Origin: an uncultured Pelagibacteraceae bacterium
Lineage (GTDB): Bacteria; Pseudomonadota; Alphaproteobacteria; Pelagibacterales; Pelagibacteraceae
Length of the DNA: 64,000 bases
Assembly: GCA_902523185.1 (NCBI GenBank)
Contig: CABYYJ010000006.1
Coordinates: 27,315 to 91,314 of the forward strand
Direction: 5' to 3'
Numbering within the stretch: position 1 is the first letter of the stretch; each line of letters begins with the position of its first letter. Positions 11,933 through 21,895 of the stretch are shown here, in pieces. The position numbers and the translations under genes were made by a program. The notes under the pieces were generated by a model. That model searched no databases, was not told where the DNA came from, and saw only the letters and a list, made by a program, of their open reading frames with translations.

Positions 11933-12192
11933 TATTTCCTTAAATTTAGTTGTTTAATAACCTTTTGGTATGACTCAGTATTTTGTTTTTTAAGATAAGC
12001 GAGTAGCTTTTTTCTTTTGTTAACTGATTTAGTCAGACCTAAAGTTGAGTGTTTATCCTTTTTAAATTTTTTGAAGTGTTCTGATAATTTTGTAATCTTA
12101 TCAGTCAATAAACCTATTTGTATTTCAGTTGAGCCAACATCTTTGGAATGTATAGCTAATGATTTAATTATATCTTTTTTTTTCTTTGTCAT
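11932..12192 (-). CDS. rpsO: 30S ribosomal protein S15
   Basis: Primary 16S rRNA-binding protein of the 30S platform. The 86-residue length and segments [16 protein letters not shown] (near 17) and a terminal [14 protein letters not shown] match S15. Two points are unusual. The start codon lies 29 bases inside the end of rbfA, and truB, which normally sits between rbfA and rpsO, is absent. S15 often represses its own translation, but the leader here is entirely rbfA coding sequence, so any such control element would have to lie within rbfA. Confidence 0.96.
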   Translation of the reverse strand: MTKKKKDIIKSLAIHSKDVGSTEIQIGLLTDKITKLSEHFKKFKKDKHSTLGLTKSVNKRKKLLAYLKKQNTESYQKVIKQLNLRK

Positions 12193-12562
12193 TATCTTTA
12201 TTTTTTTTAATTATTCTCTCAATCTTTTCAGCATATTCAAAAGAGTTATCTTCTACAAAAGTGAGTTTAGGAAGAAACTTAATAACTAGCCTTTTAGACA
12301 GCGCTTTTCTAACAAGATGTGAGTATTCAGTCAAGATTTTTACTATTTCTTTAGTATCTATACCTCCCAAAGGAATTACATAAACTCGTGCAGTTTTTAG
12401 ATCTGGTGTCATTCTAACCTCAGTAACTGTTATTAATTTAGAGTTAATTGTTGGAATTTTTGCTTCGTTTCTTAGAAATAGCTCACCTAAATTTTGTTTA
12501 ACTAATTCTCCCACTCTAAGTTGCCTTTGGCTAAATGGTCTTTGGGAAAGTTGGTCTCTCAT
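12164..12562 (-). CDS. rbfA: ribosome-binding factor A
   Basis: Assists late 16S rRNA processing and cold adaptation of the 30S subunit. The 132-residue protein shows the KH-like fold hallmarks: RVGELVKQNLGELF near residue 16, TVTEVRMTPDLKTARVYVIPLG near 44-68, and RLVIKFLPKLTFVEDNSFEYAEKIERII near 93-118. It follows infB directly (the infB stop is adjacent to its start). It ends in a lysine-rich tail whose codons overlap the rpsO start by 29 bases. Confidence 0.95.
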   Translation of the reverse strand: MRDQLSQRPFSQRQLRVGELVKQNLGELFLRNEAKIPTINSKLITVTEVRMTPDLKTARVYVIPLGGIDTKEIVKILTEYSHLVRKALSKRLVIKFLPKLTFVEDNSFEYAEKIERIIKKNKDNDKEKKRYN

Positions 12563-14746
12563 TTAAATTGTTCTCCTTATTTCTTCAGATATATAAGACT
12601 CGATCACATCTTTCTCTTTAAAATCAATAAAATCTCTTATACTTATTCCGCATTCAAAACCAGTTCCGACTTCTTTTACTTGATCTTTTTCCCTGTATAT
12701 CGAAAGAATTTCCCCATTATACACAACCACACCATCTCTAATAATTCTTGCTCTTGATTTACTTTTTATTTCGCCGCTAATTACCTTCGATCCAGCGATT
12801 TTTCCAGCATTTGATACTTTAAAAATCTTTTTAATTTCTGCACTACCTAAAATAGTCTCTTTAATATCTGGCTCTAATAGACCAGATAAAGATTTTTCAA
12901 CAAAATCTAAGGCTTCATAAATTATGTTAAAAAATTTGATATCTATTTTTTGTTCTTCTGCTAACTTTTTAGCTTCTCTGTTTGGTTTAACATTAAAACC
13001 TATTAGTATAGCATTAGAAGCTTTTGCAAGAGATACATCAGTTTCATTGATCATACCAATATCTGATAAAATAATCTTTGCTTCAACTTCTTTGTGTTCA
13101 ATTTTATTTATAGCCATTTTTAAAGCTTCACTTGATCCTTGAACATCTGATTTTATGACAATATTTAACTCATCTTTTTCTTTTAAATTTTCAAAAAGTG
13201 TAGTCTTATCTTTAGCTATTAATTGATTTTTAGCTTTTTTAGTTTTTTTAAATTCTGATAACTTTTTAGCTTCTTCCTCATTTTTTGTAACTAGAAATTC
13301 TGCACCTGCATATGCTGTACTGTTCATACCAAGTATTTCTACCGGCATTGATGGGGAGGCTTCATTAACTGATTTACCTTCATAGCTAATCATAGCTCGA
13401 ATTTTTCCCCAAGTATCACCACAAATAAAATAATCTCCCCGTTTTAAATTTCCATTGCTAATTAAAATTGTGGATACCGGACCCTTACCTTTGTCAATTT
13501 TGGACTCTATTACAACACCTTTGGCATCGTCTGTAAAAGAGGCTTTCAAATCTAAAATTTCTGATTGTAATAAAATAGCTTCTTTAAGTTTATCTAAATT
13601 GATTTTTTTCAATGCTGAAACCTCAACAAATAATGTATCTCCACTCAAATCTTCTGCCACTAGCTCGTATTGCATCATTTCATTTTTAATTTTGCTTATA
13701 TTTTTTTCTGGTAAATCACATTTATTAATCGCTACAATTATTGGAACCTTAGCAGCCTTAGCATGTTTAATTGCTTCTACTGTTTGAGGTTTGATCCCGT
13801 CATCTGCTGCAACAACTAGAACAACAATATCTGTAATTTTTGAACCTCTTGCCCTCATTTCAGTAAAAGCAGCATGACCAGGAGTATCAATAAAAGTGAT
13901 TAATTTATCGTCATTAGTTTTTACTTGATATGCACCAATGTGCTGAGTTATACCACCATGTTCGCTTGATACAACATTTGTATCTCTCAGCGAGTCAAGG
14001 AGAGAAGTTTTTCCGTGGTCTACGTGACCCATAATTGTTACTACTGGCGGTCTAACTTTAACCTCACCTTTTAAATTTTCTTTTACTTTGCTCGACTCAA
14101 TAGAAGGTTTATCATCAATAATAGGTTTATGACCAAACTCCTTAACAATATATTCAGCAGTATCTTTATCAATATTATGATTTATAGTCGCTACAACTTT
14201 CATATTAAATAAAAATTTTATTATCTCATTCGATTTCTCTGCCATTCGATTAGAGAGCTCTTGAATTGTTATTTGCTCAGGTATTTTTACTTCTCTTATT
14301 ACTTTCTTAAATTCTTTTTTTTCATCACTATCTGGTTTATTTTTTTTCTCTTTTAATCGTGCTCGCTTGACAGATGCTAAACTTCTTTGTTTAATTTCAA
14401 TTTCCTCCACATTTAAAGCTCTAGAAACAGTTAGTTTGAAATCTCTTTTATCTATAGGAGTTTTCAACTTTAATTTACTTTTTCCTGCTGGTTTGTTTTC
14501 TTTTTTGATAAAATCTTTAGTTGCTTGTTGTTCGATAAATTTTCGAGTGAAATTCTTTTTTTTTAAGTCTTTATTAAGATCAGTATTAGCTACGGGGTTG
14601 ACTCTATTAAAATTTTTACTGGGCCTTAATGGTTTTTTTTTATTTACAGAGAACGATTTTTTACCTGATGTGGAAATAGCGCTTGTATCGATTTTTTTTT
14701 TTAAACTTGATGAGATAGTAAGTGTTTTTTTCTTATCTTTATCCAT
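12563..14746 (-). CDS. infB: translation initiation factor IF-2
   Basis: GTPase that places initiator tRNA on the 30S subunit. I use the start at 14746 (MDKDKKKTL), 4 bases after the nusA stop; an upstream start at 14764 would overlap nusA. The 727 residues comprise a short lysine-rich N-terminal region, an IF2N domain near 165, then the G domain with GHVDHGKTS (about 240), DTPGHAAF (about 288) and NKCD (about 340). Domains II-IV follow. The N-terminal region is shorter than in most alphaproteobacteria. The ylxR gene that usually separates nusA and infB is absent. Confidence 0.97.
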   Translation of the reverse strand: MDKDKKKTLTISSSLKKKIDTSAISTSGKKSFSVNKKKPLRPSKNFNRVNPVANTDLNKDLKKKNFTRKFIEQQATKDFIKKENKPAGKSKLKLKTPIDKRDFKLTVSRALNVEEIEIKQRSLASVKRARLKEKKNKPDSDEKKEFKKVIREVKIPEQITIQELSNRMAEKSNEIIKFLFNMKVVATINHNIDKDTAEYIVKEFGHKPIIDDKPSIESSKVKENLKGEVKVRPPVVTIMGHVDHGKTSLLDSLRDTNVVSSEHGGITQHIGAYQVKTNDDKLITFIDTPGHAAFTEMRARGSKITDIVVLVVAADDGIKPQTVEAIKHAKAAKVPIIVAINKCDLPEKNISKIKNEMMQYELVAEDLSGDTLFVEVSALKKINLDKLKEAILLQSEILDLKASFTDDAKGVVIESKIDKGKGPVSTILISNGNLKRGDYFICGDTWGKIRAMISYEGKSVNEASPSMPVEILGMNSTAYAGAEFLVTKNEEEAKKLSEFKKTKKAKNQLIAKDKTTLFENLKEKDELNIVIKSDVQGSSEALKMAINKIEHKEVEAKIILSDIGMINETDVSLAKASNAILIGFNVKPNREAKKLAEEQKIDIKFFNIIYEALDFVEKSLSGLLEPDIKETILGSAEIKKIFKVSNAGKIAGSKVISGEIKSKSRARIIRDGVVVYNGEILSIYREKDQVKEVGTGFECGISIRDFIDFKEKDVIESYISEEIRRTI

Positions 14747-14750
14747 AGCA

Positions 14751-16301
14751 TTATTTAAAAGCAATCTCTCTTGCGGCCATTATGAGTTCATCTGCTTCTT
14801 TTCTTGAAAGAGAAAACTCTTCAAGATATCCATTAATTCTTATTTTTTTTCCTTTTATTTCATCAAATCCACCGATGAGCTCATCAGAAGATAGGTCTGC
14901 AAAATCACTTATTTTTTTTATATTTTTTTGTCCTAAAATTACGAGCATTCCTTGTGTCATTCCTTTTAGATTAATCAATTTATCATCGACACCCAATTCT
15001 TTTAATTTACTTGCAACAGCTTCTTTTTCTTTAATAAGAGTCTCTTTAGATCTACTTATAAGTTCCTTTGCTGTGTCTTCATCAATCGCATCAATTTTTG
15101 AAATATTTTCTGGAGATGATTGTGCTATCTCTTCAATTGAAGTAAATCCTTCTGAAACCAAAAGCTGTCCAAGAGTTTCGTCGACTTCTAAGTTTTTTAT
15201 TAAATTCTCTGTTCTGTCTTTAAATTCTGCCTGCCTTCTTTCTGAGTCCTCTTTATCAGTGAGAATATCTATTTCATAGTTTGTTAATTTTGATGCAAGT
15301 CTAACATTTTGTCCCCTTCTACCAATAGCCTTACTTAAGTTTTCCTCTGTTAAAATTATGTCTATTCTCTTATTATCTTGATCAATTAAAACTTTCTGTA
15401 TTTCTGCTGGTGATAAAGATTCTGAAATTAAAGTAGGCAGATCTTCTGTCCACTTAATGATATCAATTTTTTCTCCATGTAACTCATTCACTATTGTTTG
15501 TACTCTGCTACCTCTCATTCCTACGCATGCTCCCACGGGATCTATTGAGGAGTCTTGAGAATGAACACAGATTTTAGCTCTGCTTCCAGGATCTCTAGCA
15601 ACAGATTTTATTTCAATTATTCCTTCGTAAATTTCTGGAACTTCTTGAAAAAATAATCTTGCTAAAAATTGTGGATGAGCTCTAGATAGAAAAATTTGAT
15701 GACCCTTAAGTTCTTTTTTTACTTCATAGCAGTAAGCCTTTACTCGATCACCTGTTTTTAAGATTTCGCGAGGTATTAGCTCATCTTTTTTGATTACCCC
15801 CTCTGCTTTACCTAAGTCAACAATGACATTTCCGTATTCCAATCTTTTGATTATACCACTTAGTATTTGACCTTGCTTGTCTATGAAATCCTCATATTGT
15901 CTATTTTTTTCCGCTTCTCTAACCCGGCTACTAATTACTTGTTTTGCGCTCTGCGCAGCGATTCTTCCAAAATCAATTTGAGGTAATTCTTCATAAATTT
16001 TTTCTCCAACTTTCAAGTTTTGATTCTTTGGATAAAACTTTTTTGCATCTTGAACAGATATTTCTCTCGAAGAATCCTCTACTTTTTCAACAATATCTAA
16101 AACTTTTTGAATTTTAATCTCGCCATTTTCCCTATCAATAACTACTTCTATGTTATTATCATTTCCAAACTTTGTAAGAGCTGCCTTTTGAATCGCACTT
16201 TCCATTGATCCAATTACAAGTTCTTTATCAATAGATTTTTCGTTAGCAACTGCTTCTACTATCCTTAACAGCTCAAGCTTATCTAAACCTCTGTTTAACA
16301 T
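14751..16301 (-). CDS. nusA: transcription termination/antitermination factor NusA
   Basis: RNA polymerase-binding elongation factor. The start at 16301 (MLNRGLDKLEL) is supported by an AGGAG ribosome site 7 bases upstream; the longer reading from 16349 would run through a terminator-like hairpin. The 516 residues contain the NusA N-terminal domain (1-130), S1 (about 140-200), two KH domains (GACVGMRGSRVQ near 255 and AIGRRGQNVRLAS near 322), and two C-terminal acidic repeat/HhH segments (about 375-510). Upstream comes metK instead of the usual rimP. It leads the nusA-infB-rbfA-rpsO-pnp operon. Confidence 0.96.
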   Translation of the reverse strand: MLNRGLDKLELLRIVEAVANEKSIDKELVIGSMESAIQKAALTKFGNDNNIEVVIDRENGEIKIQKVLDIVEKVEDSSREISVQDAKKFYPKNQNLKVGEKIYEELPQIDFGRIAAQSAKQVISSRVREAEKNRQYEDFIDKQGQILSGIIKRLEYGNVIVDLGKAEGVIKKDELIPREILKTGDRVKAYCYEVKKELKGHQIFLSRAHPQFLARLFFQEVPEIYEGIIEIKSVARDPGSRAKICVHSQDSSIDPVGACVGMRGSRVQTIVNELHGEKIDIIKWTEDLPTLISESLSPAEIQKVLIDQDNKRIDIILTEENLSKAIGRRGQNVRLASKLTNYEIDILTDKEDSERRQAEFKDRTENLIKNLEVDETLGQLLVSEGFTSIEEIAQSSPENISKIDAIDEDTAKELISRSKETLIKEKEAVASKLKELGVDDKLINLKGMTQGMLVILGQKNIKKISDFADLSSDELIGGFDEIKGKKIRINGYLEEFSLSRKEADELIMAAREIAFK

Positions 16302-16308
16302 TTTATTG

Positions 16309-16313
16309 CTCCT
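16309..16313 (-). promoter_or_regulatory. nusA ribosome binding site
   Basis: AGGAG on the minus strand, 7 bases before the ATG at 16301. Strong Shine-Dalgarno sites are uncommon in this window, so this one decides the nusA start. It directly abuts the T-tract of the hairpin at 16319-16340. Confidence 0.8.
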
Positions 16314-16340
16314 AAAAAAAAATGGGCTACTGCCCATTTT
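16314..16340 (-). terminator. Rho-independent terminator or attenuator in the nusA leader
   Basis: On the minus strand a perfect 9-bp stem (AAAATGGGC / GCCCATTTT, 4-base loop AGTA) is followed at once by an unbroken T run that ends at the nusA Shine-Dalgarno. The geometry is that of an intrinsic terminator. It could end metK transcription, or act as an attenuator for nusA, since only 7 bases separate the Shine-Dalgarno from the start codon. Confidence 0.7.
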
Positions 16341-16395
16341 GATATTCAATAATTTTTTTAATATTTAGAAGAAAATTAAGGTTTTTTCAAGATGT

Positions 16396-17556
16396 CTATT
16401 TAAATAAATCCGCTTTATCTGTTTTTTCCCAAGAAAATTCACCTTTATCTGTAGGTTTTCTTCCAAAGTGACCGTATGATGATGTGGTTTGATAAATTGG
16501 TTTATTGAGTTTTAACATTTCTCGTATTCCCCTAGGTGAGAGGTCAAAATTATCTTGGATAATATTCATTACTTTTTTTATTTTTTCTTCATCATTATCA
16601 TCTAGTTTAACAAGTATAGAAAGTGGTTTAGAGACTCCAATAGCATATGCTACTTGTATCAAACATTTTTTTGTGAGGCCTGAGGCGACAACATTTTTTG
16701 CGATATATCTTGCGGCATATGCAGCAGATCTATCAACCTTGGTTGGGTCTTTGCCTGAAAAAGCTCCTCCCCCATGTGGTGCTGAGCCACCGTAAGTATC
16801 AACAATTATCTTTCTTCCAGTAAGTCCTGTGTCTCCATCTGGCCCTCCAATTATAAATTGACCGGTTGGATTAATATAAATTTCATCAGACGATAAATCT
16901 TTTAAAAGATTTGAAGGGATGGATTTTTTTATATATGGAACAACTAAATCTTTTACCTTTTTTTGATCAAGGTCTTTTGAATGTTGTGTAGAGATAACTA
17001 TAGATGTTACTTTTGTTGGTTTATCTTTTTCATACATCATTGTAACTTGACTTTTATTATCTGGTTCTATTCCATTTAATAAACCTTTTTTTCTATCTTC
17101 TGCCATTAATCTTAATATTTTGTGAGAGTAATGTATGGGTGCCGGCATTAATTCTTCGGTTTCATCGCACGCGTATCCAAACATTAGTCCTTGATCACCT
17201 GCGCCGTCATCTTTGTTCTCTTTTGAATCTACTCCCATAGCAATATCAGATGATTGTTCGTGTAAAAAACTTTCAATCTGAGCATTTTTCCAGCTGAAGC
17301 CTTTTTGATCGTATCCAATTTCTTTAATACACTCTCTTACTTTGGCGACCAATTCTTCTTTGTCAAATTTAGGACCTCTAGTTTCTCCAGCTAAGATAAC
17401 CCTATTTGTTGTTGTTAAAGTTTCACAAGCTACCCTCGAATAGGGGTCTCTTGATAAATAAGTATCCACAACCATATCAGAAATCTTATCACTAACCTTA
17501 TCTGGATGACCTTCTGAAACAGACTCGCTAGTGAACAAATAGTTATTTCTATCCAT
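16396..17556 (-). CDS. metK: S-adenosylmethionine synthetase
   Basis: Makes S-adenosylmethionine from methionine and ATP. The 386-residue length is standard. Motifs seen are [14 protein letters not shown] (near 14), [16 protein letters not shown] (near 117), [26 protein letters not shown] (near 262) and the C-terminal SYGHFGR. Its start overlaps the end of lnt by 8 bases. The trmB and rimP genes often found between metK and nusA in alphaproteobacteria are missing. I see no SAM riboswitch, because the upstream region is lnt coding sequence. Confidence 0.97.
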   Translation of the reverse strand: MDRNNYLFTSESVSEGHPDKVSDKISDMVVDTYLSRDPYSRVACETLTTTNRVILAGETRGPKFDKEELVAKVRECIKEIGYDQKGFSWKNAQIESFLHEQSSDIAMGVDSKENKDDGAGDQGLMFGYACDETEELMPAPIHYSHKILRLMAEDRKKGLLNGIEPDNKSQVTMMYEKDKPTKVTSIVISTQHSKDLDQKKVKDLVVPYIKKSIPSNLLKDLSSDEIYINPTGQFIIGGPDGDTGLTGRKIIVDTYGGSAPHGGGAFSGKDPTKVDRSAAYAARYIAKNVVASGLTKKCLIQVAYAIGVSKPLSILVKLDDNDEEKIKKVMNIIQDNFDLSPRGIREMLKLNKPIYQTTSSYGHFGRKPTDKGEFSWEKTDKADLFK

Positions 17557-19108
17557 TATTTTTTTTGTAAAATTTAAAGATAAAAATATATGTAATTAAA
17601 AGTAGGTAAAATATCAAATCATTTTTGTTTTTATTTTTACTTTTTATTAAAGGAACTTGTAATTCAATATTTCCAGCTTCTAAATTGTTGAGTTTTTTAA
17701 CTATCAAACCTTTATTGTCAATAATTGCACTTATACCTTTATTAGTTGATCTAACTAGAAATGAATTACTTTCTATAGCTCTAAATATTGCTTTAGCAAA
17801 ATGCTGGCTTGGGCCAATAGAATTTCCAAACCATCCATCTTCAGAAATATTAACAATTAAATTTGTATTTTGATTATTGCTCTGTATAAGTTTTGTAAAA
17901 ATAATTTCGTAACATATTAAAGGTAAAATATTTAAATCGTCAAAAATTATATTTTTTTGATCGGCACCTTTTAAAAAAGATCCATGCCCCTCAGTAATTT
18001 TTTTTAAACCAAATTTATTTAATACTTTCTCGAATGGTAAAAATTCACCAAATGGAACTAATTTTTGTTTTTTATACTCATGGAGTATTTCCATTTTAGA
18101 ATTAATAATTACTAAACTATTGTAAGTCCCTCCCTTTTTTTCATCAAATCTATTAATTCCAAACAAAATAAAGTGATTATTTTTAAAGTTTTCAAAAAAG
18201 ATCTTCTTCAGTCCTGTTATTTCATTAAAGTTGTAACCACTGAACACGCCTTCAGGCCAAACATATAGTGTTTTTTTTCTTTCTTTTGGATCACTATACT
18301 TTATTAATTTTTGTAGCCTGGATTTTACTTCAATTTCAGAGAGGCCATATTTTAATATAAAGTTAGGAGATATAACTTTTACATTAAATTTTTTATCATA
18401 ATTATTAAGAAATTTTTTATTTTGATTTATTGAATAACTACCATAAACGTAAAGGCAAAAAATAATTAATGGTATTGTTAAAAGTGAAAATATTTTTTTT
18501 AATAAATTAATTTTGAAAAATAAAACACTTGGGATCAAAAAAATTGTAATTAATATTAAGTTTAGAGCATACAAACCTATTGGATTTAAAATCTGAATGA
18601 TTTCAGGACTCCAAGATAAACTGTAAGCCCACAAATTCCATGGAAATCCAGAGAAAATTTTAGCACGTATAAAATCACTGATGGCGAGACACGCTGACAA
18701 TAAAAATATTGAATTTATATTCAATTTTAAATGAGGTCCTAAAAATACTATTATTAATGAGAAAAAAAGACTTAAAAATAATGGTATAAAGATTAATCCA
18801 AATGGAATTAGTATTTTGAAAGTATCATCAAATGTTAAAGAATTTGTTATCCAGTGGATGCCACTTAAATAATATCCGAAACCAAATGAAGTTCCAAAGA
18901 TAAACAAATTTTTTCGAAATGGCTTTTTTCTAAAAGTACTTTGAGATTTTTTTTTTATGTAAATTATTAAGTAAAAAAGTAAAGGTAAAATGAAAAAATT
19001 TATTAAAAAAATATTAAATGGCTGAAAAGTGAAAACTGTCAATGTTCCTAAGCTGATAGGAATAAAAAATAATGTTAGAAACCTGTTATTTAAAAATTTT
19101 TCTATCAT
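17549..19108 (-). CDS. lnt: apolipoprotein N-acyltransferase
   Basis: Adds the third acyl chain to lipoproteins at the periplasmic face of the inner membrane. The 519 residues have about six N-terminal transmembrane helices (to about residue 200), a nitrilase-like domain (about 235-490) and a last C-terminal helix. The catalytic residues appear as the Glu of WPEGVF (about 285), a following lysine of the [14 protein letters not shown] segment (about 350), and the Cys of ICYEIIF (about 400). It overlaps ybeY by 4 bases and metK by 8. The corC-like gene usually found between ybeY and lnt is absent. Confidence 0.95.
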   Translation of the reverse strand: MIEKFLNNRFLTLFFIPISLGTLTVFTFQPFNIFLINFFILPLLFYLIIYIKKKSQSTFRKKPFRKNLFIFGTSFGFGYYLSGIHWITNSLTFDDTFKILIPFGLIFIPLFLSLFFSLIIVFLGPHLKLNINSIFLLSACLAISDFIRAKIFSGFPWNLWAYSLSWSPEIIQILNPIGLYALNLILITIFLIPSVLFFKINLLKKIFSLLTIPLIIFCLYVYGSYSINQNKKFLNNYDKKFNVKVISPNFILKYGLSEIEVKSRLQKLIKYSDPKERKKTLYVWPEGVFSGYNFNEITGLKKIFFENFKNNHFILFGINRFDEKKGGTYNSLVIINSKMEILHEYKKQKLVPFGEFLPFEKVLNKFGLKKITEGHGSFLKGADQKNIIFDDLNILPLICYEIIFTKLIQSNNQNTNLIVNISEDGWFGNSIGPSQHFAKAIFRAIESNSFLVRSTNKGISAIIDNKGLIVKKLNNLEAGNIELQVPLIKSKNKNKNDLIFYLLLITYIFIFKFYKKNNG

Positions 19109-19569
19109 CTAATATATGAAAGAAATTTATTTTCTGCTTTTCTCATTTTTTCAAAATCCTTGTTTTTTTTATGATCGAACCCCAAAAGATGAGTAAGTCC
19201 ATGTATCCATAACTTATTTAGCTCTAGTATAAAATTATTTATGTTATTTTTATCTTTAATTTTACTTAGATTTACAATTACATCTCCTAAATAAACTTCT
19301 CTATCATTTTGAAGTCTTTTTTTAAGTTCATTTTTTTCATAAAATGGAAAAGATAAAATATCGGTACTTTTATTTTTTTTTCTAAATTTTTTATTTAACT
19401 TTTTAATGTGAACGTCCCCAGATAAAAGCAGTGTAAATAAAATATTTTTATTCCTATATTTTTTATATTTTTTATTTACTAAATTGACTCTTTTCTCAAT
19501 AAACACCCTTGGATCACCAATATATTTATGCCAACTTTTATTAGAGGTAACTACGTTAATTTTGATCAT
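19105..19569 (-). CDS. ybeY: endoribonuclease YbeY
   Basis: Zinc endoribonuclease for 16S rRNA 3'-end maturation and ribosome quality control. The 154-residue protein has the family metal site HGLTHLLGFDH near residue 125 (H-x3-H-x5-H), preceded by STDILSFPF near 70 and YLGDVIVN near 93. Its start overlaps phoH by 14 bases and its end overlaps lnt by 4. The phoH-ybeY-lnt series is the usual alphaproteobacterial order. Confidence 0.95.
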   Translation of the reverse strand: MIKINVVTSNKSWHKYIGDPRVFIEKRVNLVNKKYKKYRNKNILFTLLLSGDVHIKKLNKKFRKKNKSTDILSFPFYEKNELKKRLQNDREVYLGDVIVNLSKIKDKNNINNFILELNKLWIHGLTHLLGFDHKKNKDFEKMRKAENKFLSYIR

Positions 19570-20560
19570 CAGTGCTTTTTTTTTGATAAGCCCTAATAAT
19601 TTTCGAGACTAATGGATGTCTTACTACGTCGTTATGATCAAATTCTACAATTTTGATTTCTTTAATGTTTTTTAGTATATTTTTTGATTTAATTAAACCC
19701 GATTGAGATTTATTTATTAAATCAATTTGTGAAGGATCTCCATTGACAATCAGTTTTGAGTTTTCTCCGATTCTAGTCAGAAACATCTTAATTTGAGTTT
19801 CAGTAGCATTTTGAGCTTCATCTAAAATAGCGAAACAGTTTTTCAAAGTTCTTCCCCTCATGAAAGCTAAAGGAGCTATCTCAATTTCGCCTGACTCAAT
19901 TTTTTTAACAATCTTTTCTGCTCCAAATAGTTCATATAGAGCGTCATAAAGTGGCCTTAAATAAGGATCAACTTTTTCTTTCATATCACCGGGAAGAAAA
20001 CCAAGTTTTTCTCCAGCTTCTACTGCTGGCCTAGATAAAATAACTCTTTCGATTTTCTTTTCTAAAAGCATTGTAACTCCTACTGAAACTGCTAAGAAAC
20101 TTTTTCCAGTACCAGCTGGTCCTAAGGAAATAATAATATCATTTTCTTTTAAAGCTTTTATATAATCAGACTGTCTTTCTGATCTAGCTATAACAGTTTT
20201 TCTAGGAGTTTTTATCAGCTGTTTAAAAGATTTTACGATAGACTCTTTCAATTCAATATTTTTTTTCACTGAAAGCATTATATCCTCTTTTTCAATAACA
20301 TTCGTTAAAAAATATTTATTACAAAGAAACTTTATAGCTTCACAGAAAATATGTATATTTTCTTTTTTTCCCTTGCATGTAATCGAATTACCTCTAAAAA
20401 AAATATTTGTAGTAGTTATTCTTGAAAGTTCTTTTAAATTTTGATCAAATTGACCGACAATAGCCATTAAAGTTTCGTTATCGTTAATTTGCAAATTTAA
20501 TGTCTCATTATCAATTTTTTTTATTATTAAATTTTGATCCAACTTACTAATTTCAGACAT
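19556..20560 (-). CDS. PhoH-like ATPase (PhoL)
   Basis: A predicted RNA-linked ATPase of the PhoH family that commonly accompanies YbeY. The 334 residues include an N-terminal KH-like segment (to about 100) and an ATPase core with GPAGTGKSFLA (Walker A, about 145), an AILDEAQN Walker B segment (about 240) and GDPSQIDL (about 273). It lies 2 bases after miaB and overlaps ybeY by 14. The exact RNA substrate is not established. Confidence 0.92.
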   Translation of the reverse strand: MSEISKLDQNLIIKKIDNETLNLQINDNETLMAIVGQFDQNLKELSRITTTNIFFRGNSITCKGKKENIHIFCEAIKFLCNKYFLTNVIEKEDIMLSVKKNIELKESIVKSFKQLIKTPRKTVIARSERQSDYIKALKENDIIISLGPAGTGKSFLAVSVGVTMLLEKKIERVILSRPAVEAGEKLGFLPGDMKEKVDPYLRPLYDALYELFGAEKIVKKIESGEIEIAPLAFMRGRTLKNCFAILDEAQNATETQIKMFLTRIGENSKLIVNGDPSQIDLINKSQSGLIKSKNILKNIKEIKIVEFDHNDVVRHPLVSKIIRAYQKKSTDDQN

Positions 20561-20562
20561 AA

Positions 20563-21894
20563 CTATGCTGCAAAATCCTTATTTTTAAAATCTTCAATTT
20601 TGCCAAATAATGTGTTCTGGTTACCTTCATAAATTCTTACTTTTTCGATTTTACCTATTAAATTTTTCTCACTTTTTACAATTACAGAATTAAAATATTC
20701 ATCTCTACCAAAATACTCACCTTTATTTCCTATTTTATTCTCAAACATTACAGAGGAGATTTTATTAAAAAGTCTTTTTCTATATTTAATTTTTATTTCC
20801 TCAGCAGTTTTTTGAAAATTTAACAGTCTATTTTTAGCTACTGTAATATCAGTTTTCTTCATCGTAGCTGCTGGTGTTCCAGGTCTCGGACTGTATATAT
20901 AAGAATATGAATTAATAAAACTGACTTCCTTAAGTAATCTTAGAGTTTCTTCAAAATCTTTATCTGTTTCTCCAGGATAGCCAATTATGAAATCACTTGA
21001 AAATTTAATTAGGGGGTTAGCTCTTTTTAACTCATTAATTATAAGTATGTAATCTTCTACAGAGTGATTTCTGCCCATATTTTTTAATATTTTATTTGAT
21101 CCACTTTGAACAGGTAAGTGTATAAGCGGCATCAATTTATTAAATTTTTTATGTGCTTGTATTAAATCTTTTGAAAAATCCAAAGGATGTGAAGTTGTAT
21201 ATCTAATTCTTTTTAGATCTTCTATTTTAGAAATTTCGAAAATCAAGTCTGAAAGTTTTTTTCCCTCATAATTATATGCATTTACGTTTTGTCCAAGTAA
21301 TGTAATCTCTTTCGCGCCATTATTAACTAAATTTTTGGTTTCAATAACCAATTCCTCTATAGATCTAGAATATTCTGGACCTCTAGTATAAGGCACTACA
21401 CAAAATTTACAAAACTTATCACATCCTTCTTGAATGGTCAGAAATGAAGAGACATTACTATCAGAATTTTTAAAAAGATTTAAATAATCAAATTTTTCAA
21501 TCACATCAAAATCTGTTGAATCAATTTTACAAAGATTTTTTTCAATATTCAAAATAACTTCATTAAATTTATGATACGACTGAGGTCCAATCACAGCATC
21601 AATATATTTTTCTTTTTTAAGCAAAATTTCACCTTCTGCCTGCGCTACACAACCAGTTATCACTACTATTGGTTTATTCTTGTTTCTAAATATTTTTTTT
21701 ATTCTTCCAACATCATGATAAACTTTTTCAGTAGCTTTTTCCCTAATGTGACATGTGTTTAAAACATAACAATCAGCTTCTTCTATTTTGTCTGTTTTTT
21801 TATAATTTATATTTTTTGCAAAATCATAAATACGATTGCTATCGTATTCATTCATTTGACATCCAAAAGTTTTTATAAAAATTTTTTTTCCCAA
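20563..21894 (-). CDS. miaB: tRNA-2-methylthio-N6-dimethylallyladenosine synthase MiaB
   Basis: Radical SAM methylthiotransferase modifying A37 of tRNAs that read UNN codons. The 443-residue protein has the three domains expected: UPF0004 with cysteines in TFGCQMNEYDS (near 10), LNTCHIRE (about 47) and TGCVAQAEG (about 81); radical SAM with the CDKFCKFCVVPYTRG cluster motif (near 158); and a C-terminal TRAM domain. It starts one base after the fur stop. Confidence 0.95.
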   Translation of the reverse strand: MGKKIFIKTFGCQMNEYDSNRIYDFAKNINYKKTDKIEEADCYVLNTCHIREKATEKVYHDVGRIKKIFRNKNKPIVVITGCVAQAEGEILLKKEKYIDAVIGPQSYHKFNEVILNIEKNLCKIDSTDFDVIEKFDYLNLFKNSDSNVSSFLTIQEGCDKFCKFCVVPYTRGPEYSRSIEELVIETKNLVNNGAKEITLLGQNVNAYNYEGKKLSDLIFEISKIEDLKRIRYTTSHPLDFSKDLIQAHKKFNKLMPLIHLPVQSGSNKILKNMGRNHSVEDYILIINELKRANPLIKFSSDFIIGYPGETDKDFEETLRLLKEVSFINSYSYIYSPRPGTPAATMKKTDITVAKNRLLNFQKTAEEIKIKYRKRLFNKISSVMFENKIGNKGEYFGRDEYFNSVIVKSEKNLIGKIEKVRIYEGNQNTLFGKIEDFKNKDFAA

Positions 21895-21895
21895 C

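Noticed and set aside
14747..14764. Upstream start of infB
   Set aside because: It overlaps nusA; the ATG at 14746 lies 4 bases after the nusA stop and gives a typical lysine-rich N-terminus.
16302..16349. N-terminal extension of NusA from 16349
   Set aside because: It reads through the terminator-like hairpin and T run; the strong AGGAG before 16301 and the family N-terminus favour the shorter start.
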